Source: an uncultured Bacteroides sp.
GTDB lineage: Bacteria > Bacteroidota > Bacteroidia > Bacteroidales > Bacteroidaceae
Assembly (NCBI RefSeq): GCF_963678425.1
Contig: NZ_OY782855.1
Location: 868,001-932,000, forward strand
DNA: 64,000 nt
Direction: 5' to 3'
In this document: piece after piece, positions 34,918-44,681 of the stretch
Position numbering within the stretch: the stretch's first letter is position 1
Layout: each line of letters starts with the position of its first letter
The notes under the pieces: generated by a model
Told to the model about the DNA's origin: nothing
Databases searched by the model: none
Seen by the model: the letters and a program-made list of their open reading frames with translations, nothing else
Translations under genes and position numbers: made by a program

Positions 34918-35691
34918 ATGAAAGTAGAAGCATTGAAATCATTAATTGAAAAAGGTAGTCAAATATTAGGTGGAGCAACGGGAACTGCAATCTCTCTTAT
35001 TTCAGCAGATCCTACTTTTGCTAGTTTTTTAAATGTAGGAATTACACCTCTATTAATCTCATCGTTTAATAAAATAGGTACTGATTTATTAAGCAGAAGA
35101 CTCAGTGAAAGAGAAACTGCAAAAATAGGTACAGCATACTCTTTTGCTGTTTGCCGCATAAATATTAATATTGAAAATAGAAAAGTTATAAGAAGTGATA
35201 ATTTCATCACAGAAAAAGATACAAATCTTAATGCTGAAGAGATTATCGAAGGTGTAATGCTAAAAGTTCAAAAAGAGTATGAATTAAAAAAGTTGAAATT
35301 TTATGGCAATTTTTTAGGGAATATTTCTTTCTATCCCGATATTGATCAACATTATGCCAATTTATTATTAAAAATAATTGAAACACTATCTTATAGACAA
35401 TTATGTATTATAGCTTATTTTCATAAAGCCGGTACTATAAATCTATCAAAATGGCAAAATCATTTTGAAAATAATTCTATAATTATAGGACAAAATTTAT
35501 ATGCAGATATGATTAATTTAAATAATTCCAATATTATAAGAAGAACTCCTCCATATTCATTAGGAGCACTTTTAGGTAATTCGATTTTATCTGGAATAGG
35601 GAATACTATATTTAAGATTATGAATCTTGATGAAATTGACTATCAAGATATTAATAATGTGGAAACAGAAATAAAGAGTTTACCTAATTAA
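34918..35691 (+). CDS. Unknown AT-rich gene inserted between addA and addB
   Basis: A 257-residue protein that I cannot assign with confidence. The N-terminal part (about 15-55) is Gly/Ala-rich and hydrophobic (GGATGTAISLISADPTFASF and NVGITPLLISSFNKI) and may contact a membrane. A conserved-looking block follows (LLSRRLSERETAKIGTAYSF), then a helical domain with VQKEYELKKLKFYGNFLGNI and LLKIIETLSYRQLCIIAYFH. The shape recalls the Abi-alpha (DUF4393) type of defence protein, but that is a weak impression. Base composition is far lower in GC than in both flanking genes, which points to acquisition. It is on the same strand and 42 bases after addA, so it should be coexpressed with the AddAB nuclease. 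Confidence 0.8.
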   Translation: MKVEALKSLIEKGSQILGGATGTAISLISADPTFASFLNVGITPLLISSFNKIGTDLLSRRLSERETAKIGTAYSFAVCRININIENRKVIRSDNFITEKDTNLNAEEIIEGVMLKVQKEYELKKLKFYGNFLGNISFYPDIDQHYANLLLKIIETLSYRQLCIIAYFHKAGTINLSKWQNHFENNSIIIGQNLYADMINLNNSNIIRRTPPYSLGALLGNSILSGIGNTIFKIMNLDEIDYQDINNVETEIKSLPN

Positions 35692-35856
35692 TCATAAATA
35701 TTAGAAGTCTTATATATTATTCAACGGAAGTTAAACAAAAACAATCCGAAAGATTTTAAAATTAAAGTAGAGCATACAAAAACAATGTCTACTCCTTACA
35801 TAAATATAGTCTACACTTCGTATAAGTATAGTGTAGAGCATTTAAAGAAACAAACA

Positions 35857-38727
35857 ATGGAAACATTCTTAAGTATCGTCGCAAAAGACTTATATAAAAG
35901 GCACGGAGCCGATCTGTCCCGCGTAGCTGTTATTTTCCCTAACAAGCGCGCAGGATTATTCTTCAATGAACATCTGGCGGATGAGGCTAATCGTCCTATC
36001 TGGTCACCGGCTTATCTAAGCATTAGCGAGTTGTTTCAGCAACTATCGGCACAACGGAGCGAAAATCCGCTGAAGCTTGGCGACTCCATCAAGTTGGTTT
36101 GCGAGCTTTACAAGATATTCCGGGAGGAGACTAAGAGTGAGGAGACGCTGGACGAGTTCTACTTCTGGGGAGAATTGCTGATAAGCGACTTTGACGATGC
36201 CGATAAGAATCTGGTGGATGCCGACCGCATGTTCAGCAATCTGCAGGACTTAAAGAATATGATGGATGGTTTCGATTTCCTTAGTGAGGATCAGGAAGCA
36301 GCTATCCAACAGTTTTTCCAGAACTTTTCCATTGAGAAACGCACTGCTCTGAAAGAGAAATTCATTTCCTTGTGGGATGTGCTTGGTAGCATCTACCATC
36401 GCTATAAAGAATCACTGGTCAATCAGAATATCGCCTACGAAGGAATGCTCTACCGCTCGGTTATCGAGCAGCTGGATGCCTCGCAGATGAAGTATGATAC
36501 CTATGTATTTGTGGGATTCAACGTACTGAACAAGGTGGAAACTAAGTTTTTCCAGTTGCTCCGTGATGCAGACAAGGCGCTGTTCTACTGGGATTATGAC
36601 ACGTTCTATACCGAAGCTAAGAATCACGAGGCGGGCGAGTTTATCCGTCGTAACCTGAAAGAGTTTCCTTCTGCCCTTAGCGGGGTGAAGTTTGATAAGA
36701 TGGATAAGCCAAAGAAGGTGAGGTTTATTGCTTCCTCCACCGAGAATGCACAGGCGCGTTACCTTCCCGAATGGATACGAACCAATGTTATCGGAAAGGA
36801 ATCGGATAGCGCTGTGGTTCTTTGCAACGAAGCACTGCTGCTTCCGGTGTTGCATTCCATTCCCGACAGCGTGAAGCATGTCAATATTACTATGGGATTC
36901 CCCTTGGCTCAGACTCCCGTTCACAGTTTTATTACTGCTTTACTGGAGCTGCAGACCGTAGGCTTCCGTTCCGAAACGGGAAGATATTCTTATGCCGCTG
37001 TACAATCCGTACTGAAACACCCATATACTCGTCAGCTATCATCAAAAGCCGATGATCTGGAGAAGGATCTTACTAAGAAGAACCGCTTCTATCCGCTTCC
37101 ATCGGAATTAAAGCAGGATGAGTTTCTGGGATTGCTTTTCACTCCTCAGTTAGGAAACATGAACCTTTGCAATTATCTGACCAGTGTATTGAAGGAGGTT
37201 GCAAAAATCTATCATGCGGAAAAGAACAGCGAAGATGTATTCAATCAGCTCTATCGCGAATCGCTCTTTAAGTCTTTTACAGTGATAACCCGTTTTGGCA
37301 GTCTGATTGACAGCGGCGACCTTACCGTTCAGACAGAGACCTTCAGGCGTTTGCTAAACAAGGTACTCACTGCCTCAAATATTCCTTTCCACGGCGAACC
37401 AGCCATCGGTATGCAGGTAATGGGTGTGCTTGAAACCCGTAACCTCGACTTTGAAAATCTGGTGATGATGTCGCTCAACGAAGGACAATTGCCCAAAGGC
37501 AGCGGCGATTCCTCGTTCATTCCGTACAACCTGCGCAAAGCATTCGGGATGACAACCATTGAACACAAAAATGCCGTGTATGCTTACTATTTCTATCGCC
37601 TTATGCAAAGGGCGGAAAACATTACGCTGATGTACAACACCTCGAGCGACGGACTGAACCGTGGCGAATGGTCGCGCTTCATGCTGCAATTCCTTATAGA
37701 GTGGCCGCATGAAATCAGTCGGGAATACGTGGAAGCCGGACAATCACCTCAGGTTCCGGTAGAAATCACGATCGAAAAAAGCCAGGAAGTTATGAAACGC
37801 CTGCAGAACTTTTACGATATCCGCAGCAATAAAAAGGCGCAGTTTTCTCCTTCGGCGCTGAACACTTACATGGATTGCCGGTTGAAGTTCTACTACACTT
37901 ACGTAGCTGCCCTGAGACCAAAACCAGAAGTGAGCCCGGAAATCGACTCTGCCATGTTCGGAACCATCTTTCACCGATCGGCAGAGCTTATATATGGCGA
38001 CTTCAAAGCTCATGGAGGAGTGGTAAACAAGGATCAGATTGAGCAATTGCTCCACAACGATGTGAAATTGCAGGGATATGTTGACAGAGCATTCAAGGAA
38101 GAGTTCTTCCAGGTTCCTCTTGATGAGAAGCCCGAATATAACGGAGTACAACTGGTCAACTCTAAGGTTATCGTGTCATACCTCCGTCAGTTATTACGCA
38201 ACGACAAGGAATACGCCCCATTCACGCTGGTCGACATGGAGAAAAAGGTAAGCGAGGACATTGCCATCCCAACAGCCAAAGGAGATATCCTTTCAAGAAT
38301 AGGCGGAACCATTGACCGTATGGACAGCAAAGACGGAACCCTGCGCATTGTAGACTACAAAACCGGGGGCACTCCCAAAGCAGCGGCAGACATAGCCGCA
38401 CTTTTCACTCCGGCAGAGAATAGGCCAAGCTATATATTCCAGACATTCCTTTACGCAGCCATTATGACCCGTCAGCAGGAACTGAAAGTTGCCCCTTCCC
38501 TGCTCTACATTCACCAAGCTGCCTCCACCGATTACAAACCTTACATAGAAATAGGTCAGCGAAACAAAAAAACTTTTGTGGAAGATTTTACGCCTTACGA
38601 AGAAGAATTCCGTGAATCGATGACCCAATTACTTGGGGAGATTTTCAACCCAGAAGAACCATTCAGCCAAACCGAATTCGTAAGCAAATGTGAGTATTGC
38701 GACTTTAAAGCCATGTGCAAGAGATAA
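35857..38727 (+). CDS. addB: AddB-like PD-(D/E)XK nuclease / inactivated helicase subunit
   Basis: A 956-residue AddB-type subunit. The N-terminal VAVIFPNKRAGLFFNEHLA is the degenerate helicase start. The middle has VLETRNLDFENLVMMSLNEG and RLMQRAENITLMYNTSSDG. The C-terminal nuclease has SPSALNTYMDCRLKFYYTYV, FGTIFHRSAELIYGD and LRIVDYKTGGTPKAA. Four cysteines (one in YMDCR and three in KCEYCDFKAMC, C-x2-C-x5-C) are the AddB-type iron-sulfur ligands. An in-frame ATG at 35785 would add 24 unlikely residues, so METFLSIVAKDLYKRHG is preferred as the start. It works with AddA in double-strand break resection. Confidence 0.9.
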   Translation: METFLSIVAKDLYKRHGADLSRVAVIFPNKRAGLFFNEHLADEANRPIWSPAYLSISELFQQLSAQRSENPLKLGDSIKLVCELYKIFREETKSEETLDEFYFWGELLISDFDDADKNLVDADRMFSNLQDLKNMMDGFDFLSEDQEAAIQQFFQNFSIEKRTALKEKFISLWDVLGSIYHRYKESLVNQNIAYEGMLYRSVIEQLDASQMKYDTYVFVGFNVLNKVETKFFQLLRDADKALFYWDYDTFYTEAKNHEAGEFIRRNLKEFPSALSGVKFDKMDKPKKVRFIASSTENAQARYLPEWIRTNVIGKESDSAVVLCNEALLLPVLHSIPDSVKHVNITMGFPLAQTPVHSFITALLELQTVGFRSETGRYSYAAVQSVLKHPYTRQLSSKADDLEKDLTKKNRFYPLPSELKQDEFLGLLFTPQLGNMNLCNYLTSVLKEVAKIYHAEKNSEDVFNQLYRESLFKSFTVITRFGSLIDSGDLTVQTETFRRLLNKVLTASNIPFHGEPAIGMQVMGVLETRNLDFENLVMMSLNEGQLPKGSGDSSFIPYNLRKAFGMTTIEHKNAVYAYYFYRLMQRAENITLMYNTSSDGLNRGEWSRFMLQFLIEWPHEISREYVEAGQSPQVPVEITIEKSQEVMKRLQNFYDIRSNKKAQFSPSALNTYMDCRLKFYYTYVAALRPKPEVSPEIDSAMFGTIFHRSAELIYGDFKAHGGVVNKDQIEQLLHNDVKLQGYVDRAFKEEFFQVPLDEKPEYNGVQLVNSKVIVSYLRQLLRNDKEYAPFTLVDMEKKVSEDIAIPTAKGDILSRIGGTIDRMDSKDGTLRIVDYKTGGTPKAAADIAALFTPAENRPSYIFQTFLYAAIMTRQQELKVAPSLLYIHQAASTDYKPYIEIGQRNKKTFVEDFTPYEEEFRESMTQLLGEIFNPEEPFSQTEFVSKCEYCDFKAMCKR

Positions 38728-38875
38728 ATAAACGCTTCCCGGATTTTGGGAATTCACAAAATTAATTCTATTTTTGCTATTATTAAAGACTATACTATAG
38801 CATTCGGACAAATTGAAAAACGGATTTATTACACATAAATCAAGCATTTAAATAAACGACTAAACTTCTTAAATT

Positions 38876-39640
38876 ATGAAAACTATTAAACTTTTCGCAT
38901 TGATGATTGCGTCCGCAGGAATGATATTCACCTCCTGCCAGAAAGATTCTTCCGAGGTTTTAACCGCAAGTGGAAACAATTCGTTTGGAGTTCAGCTTCA
39001 GGCCGTAAACAGCACCTATTCATTTTCACCTGGTACCAGAGCTGTTTCTGCCGGTACTTTAAAATTTGATACTTGCCAGATGTATGTATCAAGCGTTCAT
39101 CTCACTGCTACGAAAGAGGTAAGTGATTCTCTATCTACGGAATCGTCGAGTTTTACAGTAGAATTGAAATATAAAGGTTCTAAGCTGGTAGATTTATTCA
39201 ATACAAATTCTCTGCTTGGCGATACACAAATCCAACAGGGGGTATACGACAAAATCAAAATCATGATCAGATCCAATAAGAAAGATGCCGGAACGTCTCC
39301 TGTATTCTATCTTTCAGGCAAATACACCAATGCTTCAGGAGCAGCGACACCTATTGCACTTGTTGTAAATGAAGGATTAGATCTCACTCTTACTGCAAAA
39401 GACAGCGTTGTAATAAACTCTGCAGATGATTATATAGCACTGTTCCAGTTAGACTTATCTAATTATATGTATAATAGCAAAATTACAATAGATGATCTTG
39501 ATAAAGCAACGCTCACTAACGGCAAAATAATAATCAGTGAAGATTCAAATGCAAAACTTTATGATAAGATTTATAAGCGTGTCAGTCTTTTAAATATGAT
39601 TAAACACGCTTCATTCAAGAAAGTCAATAAGAGAGGATAG
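38876..39640 (+). CDS. Hypothetical lipoprotein, DUF4382-like
   Basis: A 254-residue lipoprotein with signal MKTIKLFALMIASAGMIFTSC (Cys21). The body is beta-rich: LKFDTCQMYVSSVHLTATKE, FTVELKYKGSKLVDLF, LLGDTQIQQGVYDKIKIMIRS. The pattern resembles DUF4382 lipoproteins, but the similarity is only a reading of strand order. No catalytic motif is seen. It is probably outer-membrane anchored and stands alone between addB and the convergent GH20 gene. Confidence 0.75.
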   Translation: MKTIKLFALMIASAGMIFTSCQKDSSEVLTASGNNSFGVQLQAVNSTYSFSPGTRAVSAGTLKFDTCQMYVSSVHLTATKEVSDSLSTESSSFTVELKYKGSKLVDLFNTNSLLGDTQIQQGVYDKIKIMIRSNKKDAGTSPVFYLSGKYTNASGAATPIALVVNEGLDLTLTAKDSVVINSADDYIALFQLDLSNYMYNSKITIDDLDKATLTNGKIIISEDSNAKLYDKIYKRVSLLNMIKHASFKKVNKRG

Positions 39641-39667
39641 TTACTTCTTAATGTTGCAGGCTTATCC

Positions 39668-39701
39668 TACAAGTCATGCACGTCACATACAAGTCATGCA
39701 C
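39668..39701. repeat. Two direct copies of a 14-bp sequence
   Basis: TACAAGTCATGCAC occurs at 39668-39681 and 39688-39701, period 20 bases, in the gap between convergent genes. Confidence 0.6.
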
Positions 39702-39718
39702 AGCGCGGCACCACAAAA

Positions 39719-39765
39719 TAAGAGAGGATGTCTTTTGGGACACCCTCTCTCTTACAAATTAGTTC
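39719..39765. terminator. Bidirectional terminator between the lipoprotein and GH20 genes
   Basis: TAAGAGAGG (39719-39727) pairs with the CTCTCTCTTA side (to 39754) and inner GTC/GAC, with T-rich sequence on either side when read outward. It serves convergent genes. Confidence 0.7.
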
Positions 39766-39774
39766 TACCTGATA

Positions 39775-42105
39775 TTATTCAGCAGATATCTCATCAATAT
39801 ACATCACTGCCGCCTTACCTTTACCATCATGCCATGCAGGCATAGAAGTTGTGTTATGTGCTACAACCTTAATAAATCTGGCTTGTGTAGCAGGAAAACC
39901 AAGCGTATATTCGTTTATACCATTCTTATCTTCTTTCTTTGCTTCAGGAAGATTCAATCTGGCAACCTCTTTAAAGTCATTTCCGTCTGCAGAAAGATAA
40001 ACAATAATATCTTTTGGAGGGAATATCCATTCGCCTTTCGATACCAGATTACCCACACGAACAGATGATAATTTAGTGCTTTCAGACAAATCAATGGTCA
40101 CATCCATTGGTTCAGCCTGGAAACCGATCCACATGTCCGACATGGAACTGATTCCTCCGCGTATACCATCCACCAATGAAGATGCACTAGCAGAAGCCTT
40201 AGCCGGTTTAGAGTTAAATACAGCTTTCTTTGCAGTAGTTTTGCTGAATGTAAATGATTTCTCCAGATTGCGAAGTTTCATATTACCTCTGTCGGCCATA
40301 GCCTTAAGCGTACAAGAGTAAGGAATCTCTATCGGAGCTGTGTATTTAGTGCTATTAACAGTAGGCTCTGTTCCGTCTGTTGTATAATAAACCGGAGCAT
40401 TACCAATGGCACTCAATGTAGCCTCAATACATCCTTTCTCTGGATTCACAGCATAAGAGCCATTAACTTCAAATACATGTTTGGCATAGTTTATTCCCAT
40501 CGCATCATAGATATCAGCAATGTGACCTATACGATTCTGGAAATCGGCATAATTCTTCTTTTCAGGGTTTGTCCATTGCACCTCACTCAATGCTGCAAGA
40601 CGAGGAAGAAGCATATATTCCAACTGCTCATTTGAAGTAATATACTCCGTCCACAAGTTAGCCTGGGGACCAAGAATATGTTTAGCTTCTTCTTTTGTCA
40701 GCTCAGAAGGAACAGGCTCGAAAGAATAAACATCTTCTACCGAAGAGTATCCTCCAATAGCAACCGGTTCTTTTGGATCAAGAGATTGATAGTGGTCAAA
40801 ATATAAAGGATGTCCCGGAGTCATAATTACATCATGCTTCATTTTGGCTGCTTCAATTCCACCACTAATGCCTCTCCATGACATTACAGTAGCATTCGGA
40901 GCAAGTCCGCCTTCCAGAATTTCGTCCCAACCAATAATCTTACGACCTTTCTCGTTCAGAAACGTCTCTATGCGTGAAGTAACATAGCTTTGCAATTTAG
41001 CCTCAGCAGAATGTTTATCATCAACTTTCAGGCCAAGTTCTTTAATCCTAGCCTGGCATAAAGGACATTTTTCCCAACGTACTCTTGGAGATTCATCTCC
41101 ACCAATATGAATGTATTGGGAAGGGAACAGTTGCATAACTTCAGTAAGTACATCTTCAAGGAAAGCAAATGTACTTTCTTTACCTGCACATAAAATATCA
41201 TCATTAACGCCCCATGTACCCCATACTTCATAAGGACCACCTGTACATCCATATTCAGGATAAGCAGCAAGAGCGGCAACCATGTGTCCCGGAAGATCAA
41301 TCTCAGGAATAATGGTTATAAAACGATCCTGCGCATATTTCACAAGATCTTTTATTTGTTCCTGAGTATAGAAACCACCATAAGGTTTGTCATCTGAGCT
41401 TCCGAAGTTTCTCCCGATCATTGTATATTTACGGGTGCTTCCAATAGTAGTCAGCTTAGGATATTTTTTTATTTCAATTCTCCAACCCTGATCATCTGTA
41501 AGATGAAAGTGCATGTAGTTCAGTTTATGAGCTGCCAATACATCAATATATTTCTTTACTTCATCAACACCAAAGAAATGACGTGATACATCAAGATGCA
41601 TTCCTCTGTAACTGAAACGAGGAGTATCATTAATCTCCACACAAGGAATCTCCCACTTCTGATCCTTAACCAGTACTTTTCCATACACGGCAGCAGGAAG
41701 CAACTGCTTTACAGTTTGGATGGCATGATAGAAACCAGCGGGAGCAGAAGCTTCGATAAGCACTCTGTCTTTCTTCACATTCAGCTTATAGCCTTCAGCA
41801 GGCACACCCTTGCTCTGCACAAAAGTAATTGTGTTTTGGGAAGCTTTCTTTGCAGCCTTCGAAGATACTTTTATATTCACACCCGAAGTAAGATTCAATT
41901 CTCTGGCAAAATCTTCCGCCACCTTAGCGTATTTACCATCCAAACCTTTTTGGACAATAAACTCACATTTACTATTCAATGCAAAAGAACCACTCTCCTT
42001 TTCCATTGAATTTGGAATAGGGATCAGATCATAATTACCCGCCTTCATAGTACTACCGTGAGATAAACACGAGCAGAACAGGAGTATTGAAAAAAGTTTT
42101 TTCAT
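39775..42105 (-). CDS. Beta-N-acetylhexosaminidase, GH20
   Basis: A 776-residue exported GH20 enzyme. Signal peptide MKKLFSILLFCSCLSHGS, then the GH20b domain (about 25-140), the catalytic barrel with FSYRGMHLDVSRHFFGVDEV, HFHLTDDQGWRIEIKKYPKL, the Asp-Glu pair in HIGGDESPRVRW and MSWRGISGG, a chitobiase-type C-terminal domain (PVYYTTDGTEPTVNS) and a discoidin-like F5/8 domain at the end. It releases terminal GlcNAc or GalNAc, for example from mucins or N-glycans. The upstream ATG at 42147 is rejected, because the -7 box (TATATTTG, minus strand, 42145-42152) overlaps it. Confidence 0.95.
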   Translation of the reverse strand: MKKLFSILLFCSCLSHGSTMKAGNYDLIPIPNSMEKESGSFALNSKCEFIVQKGLDGKYAKVAEDFARELNLTSGVNIKVSSKAAKKASQNTITFVQSKGVPAEGYKLNVKKDRVLIEASAPAGFYHAIQTVKQLLPAAVYGKVLVKDQKWEIPCVEINDTPRFSYRGMHLDVSRHFFGVDEVKKYIDVLAAHKLNYMHFHLTDDQGWRIEIKKYPKLTTIGSTRKYTMIGRNFGSSDDKPYGGFYTQEQIKDLVKYAQDRFITIIPEIDLPGHMVAALAAYPEYGCTGGPYEVWGTWGVNDDILCAGKESTFAFLEDVLTEVMQLFPSQYIHIGGDESPRVRWEKCPLCQARIKELGLKVDDKHSAEAKLQSYVTSRIETFLNEKGRKIIGWDEILEGGLAPNATVMSWRGISGGIEAAKMKHDVIMTPGHPLYFDHYQSLDPKEPVAIGGYSSVEDVYSFEPVPSELTKEEAKHILGPQANLWTEYITSNEQLEYMLLPRLAALSEVQWTNPEKKNYADFQNRIGHIADIYDAMGINYAKHVFEVNGSYAVNPEKGCIEATLSAIGNAPVYYTTDGTEPTVNSTKYTAPIEIPYSCTLKAMADRGNMKLRNLEKSFTFSKTTAKKAVFNSKPAKASASASSLVDGIRGGISSMSDMWIGFQAEPMDVTIDLSESTKLSSVRVGNLVSKGEWIFPPKDIIVYLSADGNDFKEVARLNLPEAKKEDKNGINEYTLGFPATQARFIKVVAHNTTSMPAWHDGKGKAAVMYIDEISAE

Positions 42106-42144
42106 GTTGCTTTTTGGTTTATTAGGATTAATTAGTATATCCGA

Positions 42145-42152
42145 CAAATATA
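42145..42152 (-). promoter_or_regulatory. -7 box of the GH20 gene
   Basis: TATATTTG on the minus strand, 39 bases before the chosen ATG. Confidence 0.55.
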
Positions 42153-42324
42153 AAAAAACTATTCTTTATATTAAAGAATATAGATAAAAATCACTTGTGA
42201 TAATAAGTTTATTTAATAATTAATATCTGCATGATTTAGGTATTCATTAAACAAAAACCCATTCATCTTTTAAATTCAGCAGCTTTTATACCAATGATGC
42301 ACATTCACAAATTCAATATTAATA

Positions 42325-44559
42325 TCATGGTTCATTAACAAACGGCTGGATAGCATCCGCCCAGATCTTATATCCTTTCTCAGATGGATGACAATAGTCA
42401 GGCGCTATTTCCTTTGAAAGAGTTCCGTCTGCAGAAAGCATTTTAGGCCCAATATTCAAAAGAGTGATATTATTCTCTTTGGCAAATACATCAAGAAGCT
42501 TGTTTATCTCATTAATCAATATTCTTCTGGGATGTGTGGCACTTTCTTCGCGAGGAAAAACAGACATCAGAACAATCTTTGCACCGGGAACCTTTGAGCG
42601 AACACGCATACATATTGCCCTTATCCCCTCTACTATTTCAGGAGCAGTATTCATTCGTGCATTTTCAGTCTGACTTGTATTATTTGTGCCAATGTGAATA
42701 ATAATAGTTTTTGGATGCAGTCCATCCAGTTCACCATGATCAAGTCTCCAAAGCACATTCTGTGTTCTGTCCCAACCAAAGCCAAGATTCAATACCCGAT
42801 GATTTCCAAACAACGAATTCCATGTTTTTGGTCCATTAGGGATTCTGATTTGCCCGTTTGCGTATTTAAGTTGTGGAAGGCCACCCCAGAAATGAGTAAT
42901 AGAATTGCCAATAAGCACAATTTCAGGATTAATCGAATCTTTCATACTAAGTACATCTGAATGACGCACCCACCAATCATAACTATCATTTTCCAGCTTT
43001 GAAACTGGTACAATCGCCGTATTAGAAGGAATATCCGTATCCAATGATTTATCGCCCATCAGTTCTGAGAGCAAAGGTTCCATAGCCTGCGCCCATGCTT
43101 TTGCTCCTGCAGGAGTGGGATGCAGCCAATCGCCCATCATATCGTGATTAATAGCTCCATCTATATTCAAAAAAACATGATTCACATCACAATAGAAAAC
43201 ATGTTTTCCATCAGCAATCTTCGATACAATATCAGAAGCACGCTCAAGAATCAGGCGATGTGAGGTTGGATTCGGTCCACCGTAACAACCCGGAAAACAG
43301 CGTAGTAATATAATCTTTGTTTCAGGTAATTTTTCTCGTAAAAGTTTAACTATTGCTTCAATGCCTCCGGCAAGCTGACCAGCAGTATGCCTTGTAGGAT
43401 AATTCTTCTCATCAATATTATTAGTTCCTATCTCCAGAACAGCCACTTTTGGAGATTGTCCTTCCAGTTCCCCATTCTGGATATTCCATATAAGATTCTC
43501 TGTGCGATAGCCGCTGAAACCAAGATTCAACGCTTTTCTAGGAGCATAGAACTGATTCCAGACAGACTGGTATTGAGGATTCTCAAGACGATTGGTTATA
43601 GAATTACCAATCATAATCAAATCATACTTTTCCTTTGCTACAAGAGCTAGCTTCGCTGCATGACGTTTAGGACTATATCCTTCAACAGAAACAGCTGCCG
43701 GATTCTGATTAACCTTCTGAGGCTCTGGTTTTGTTTCGAGAAACTTTCTAAGAATACCGGATAACTTAAATTTTCCATCCATGGGAATAGTATCCTTACC
43801 GCACACATAAGCATTTTCTTTCTGGGAATAGAAAGATGCTATGCCATCATAGCCAATCCATGTTTTGGTATATTCCTCGCAACTCTTAACCCATGATTTA
43901 TCTCCATTATCAGGAACAATTGTAAGTAGTCTGGCAGCAGGTTCCAAAGGAGGCAATGCTGCAGGATAAACTGTTCCGGCAGCAGTCTCATTCAAATAGG
44001 AAGGAGAAATAAGAATCAGTCCCTCAGGCTGTTCCTTTTTATTTAATCTTTGAACAACTCTTGCTGCAAGATGCCCTCCTGAAGAGAATCCCATCATAAC
44101 TAAACGATCAGAGCATAAACCCAGAAGTTTCTTATTATTCTTAAGCAACTTGAATGCTTTAAGTGCATCTGTTAATGCCAAATCGCGTGTTTGAAAACCA
44201 CTAGCCAGATGATGTTCAAGGATTGCCACATCAAACTTTTCCGCATTTAGGAACTTTGCTGTCACCAAGCACTCATTTCTTACTTTTAAAGTCTCATACC
44301 CTCCTCCCGGAATTAAAAGTACTGTGCCTTTGTGCATTCCTGACTTAGCTGGGATTAAGTGAAGCAAAGGAATATTAACCTTATGAATCTCACCATCAGC
44401 CCCAACCGGATTACCTTTTGACACAAACTGTCCGTCAAGTGAAATATAACCTGTGCGAACCGGACTCTTTACATTATCAGCCCGAACTGCACTTTTGCAA
44501 AAGCCTGAAACTGTAATAAACAGAAAAATAGCTAAAGATAGCCGACTAAATGATTTCAT
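42325..44559 (-). CDS. Triple-domain esterase: alpha/beta hydrolase plus two SGNH hydrolases
   Basis: A 744-residue exported protein with three esterase-like domains. Residues 35-280: acetyl-xylan-esterase-like alpha/beta hydrolase with oxyanion LLIPGGGYE and elbow GFSSGG (Ser159). I see no catalytic His motif after it, so it may be inactive. Residues 310-500: SGNH domain with GNSIT (Ser320), NLGFSGYRTEN, EIGTNN and DWLHP (Asp477, His480). Residues 545-744: a second SGNH domain with GNSIT (Ser553), NLGFGWDRTQN, HIGTNN and DYCHP (Asp721, His724). The two SGNH domains look like an internal duplication. They probably deacetylate glycans. A -7 box lies at 44625-44632 (minus strand). Confidence 0.9.
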   Translation of the reverse strand: MKSFSRLSLAIFLFITVSGFCKSAVRADNVKSPVRTGYISLDGQFVSKGNPVGADGEIHKVNIPLLHLIPAKSGMHKGTVLLIPGGGYETLKVRNECLVTAKFLNAEKFDVAILEHHLASGFQTRDLALTDALKAFKLLKNNKKLLGLCSDRLVMMGFSSGGHLAARVVQRLNKKEQPEGLILISPSYLNETAAGTVYPAALPPLEPAARLLTIVPDNGDKSWVKSCEEYTKTWIGYDGIASFYSQKENAYVCGKDTIPMDGKFKLSGILRKFLETKPEPQKVNQNPAAVSVEGYSPKRHAAKLALVAKEKYDLIMIGNSITNRLENPQYQSVWNQFYAPRKALNLGFSGYRTENLIWNIQNGELEGQSPKVAVLEIGTNNIDEKNYPTRHTAGQLAGGIEAIVKLLREKLPETKIILLRCFPGCYGGPNPTSHRLILERASDIVSKIADGKHVFYCDVNHVFLNIDGAINHDMMGDWLHPTPAGAKAWAQAMEPLLSELMGDKSLDTDIPSNTAIVPVSKLENDSYDWWVRHSDVLSMKDSINPEIVLIGNSITHFWGGLPQLKYANGQIRIPNGPKTWNSLFGNHRVLNLGFGWDRTQNVLWRLDHGELDGLHPKTIIIHIGTNNTSQTENARMNTAPEIVEGIRAICMRVRSKVPGAKIVLMSVFPREESATHPRRILINEINKLLDVFAKENNITLLNIGPKMLSADGTLSKEIAPDYCHPSEKGYKIWADAIQPFVNEP

Positions 44560-44624
44560 CTTTTAATCAATTTATGGAAATGTTTTTTCAATAGTATTCA
44601 CAGAGCAAAGAACTCCTGTGTTTG

Positions 44625-44632
44625 CAAAAATA
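44625..44632 (-). promoter_or_regulatory. -7 box of the triple esterase gene
   Basis: TATTTTTG on the minus strand, 65 bases before the ATG. Confidence 0.45.
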
Positions 44633-44681
44633 AGGTTTTCTTTTATTTTTCAGTTCGTTCTGATGATAAAAAAAACAGAAA

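Noticed and set aside
35785..35856. 24-residue N-terminal extension of AddB
   Set aside because: Its residues do not fit the family, and METFLSIVAKDL is the natural beginning.
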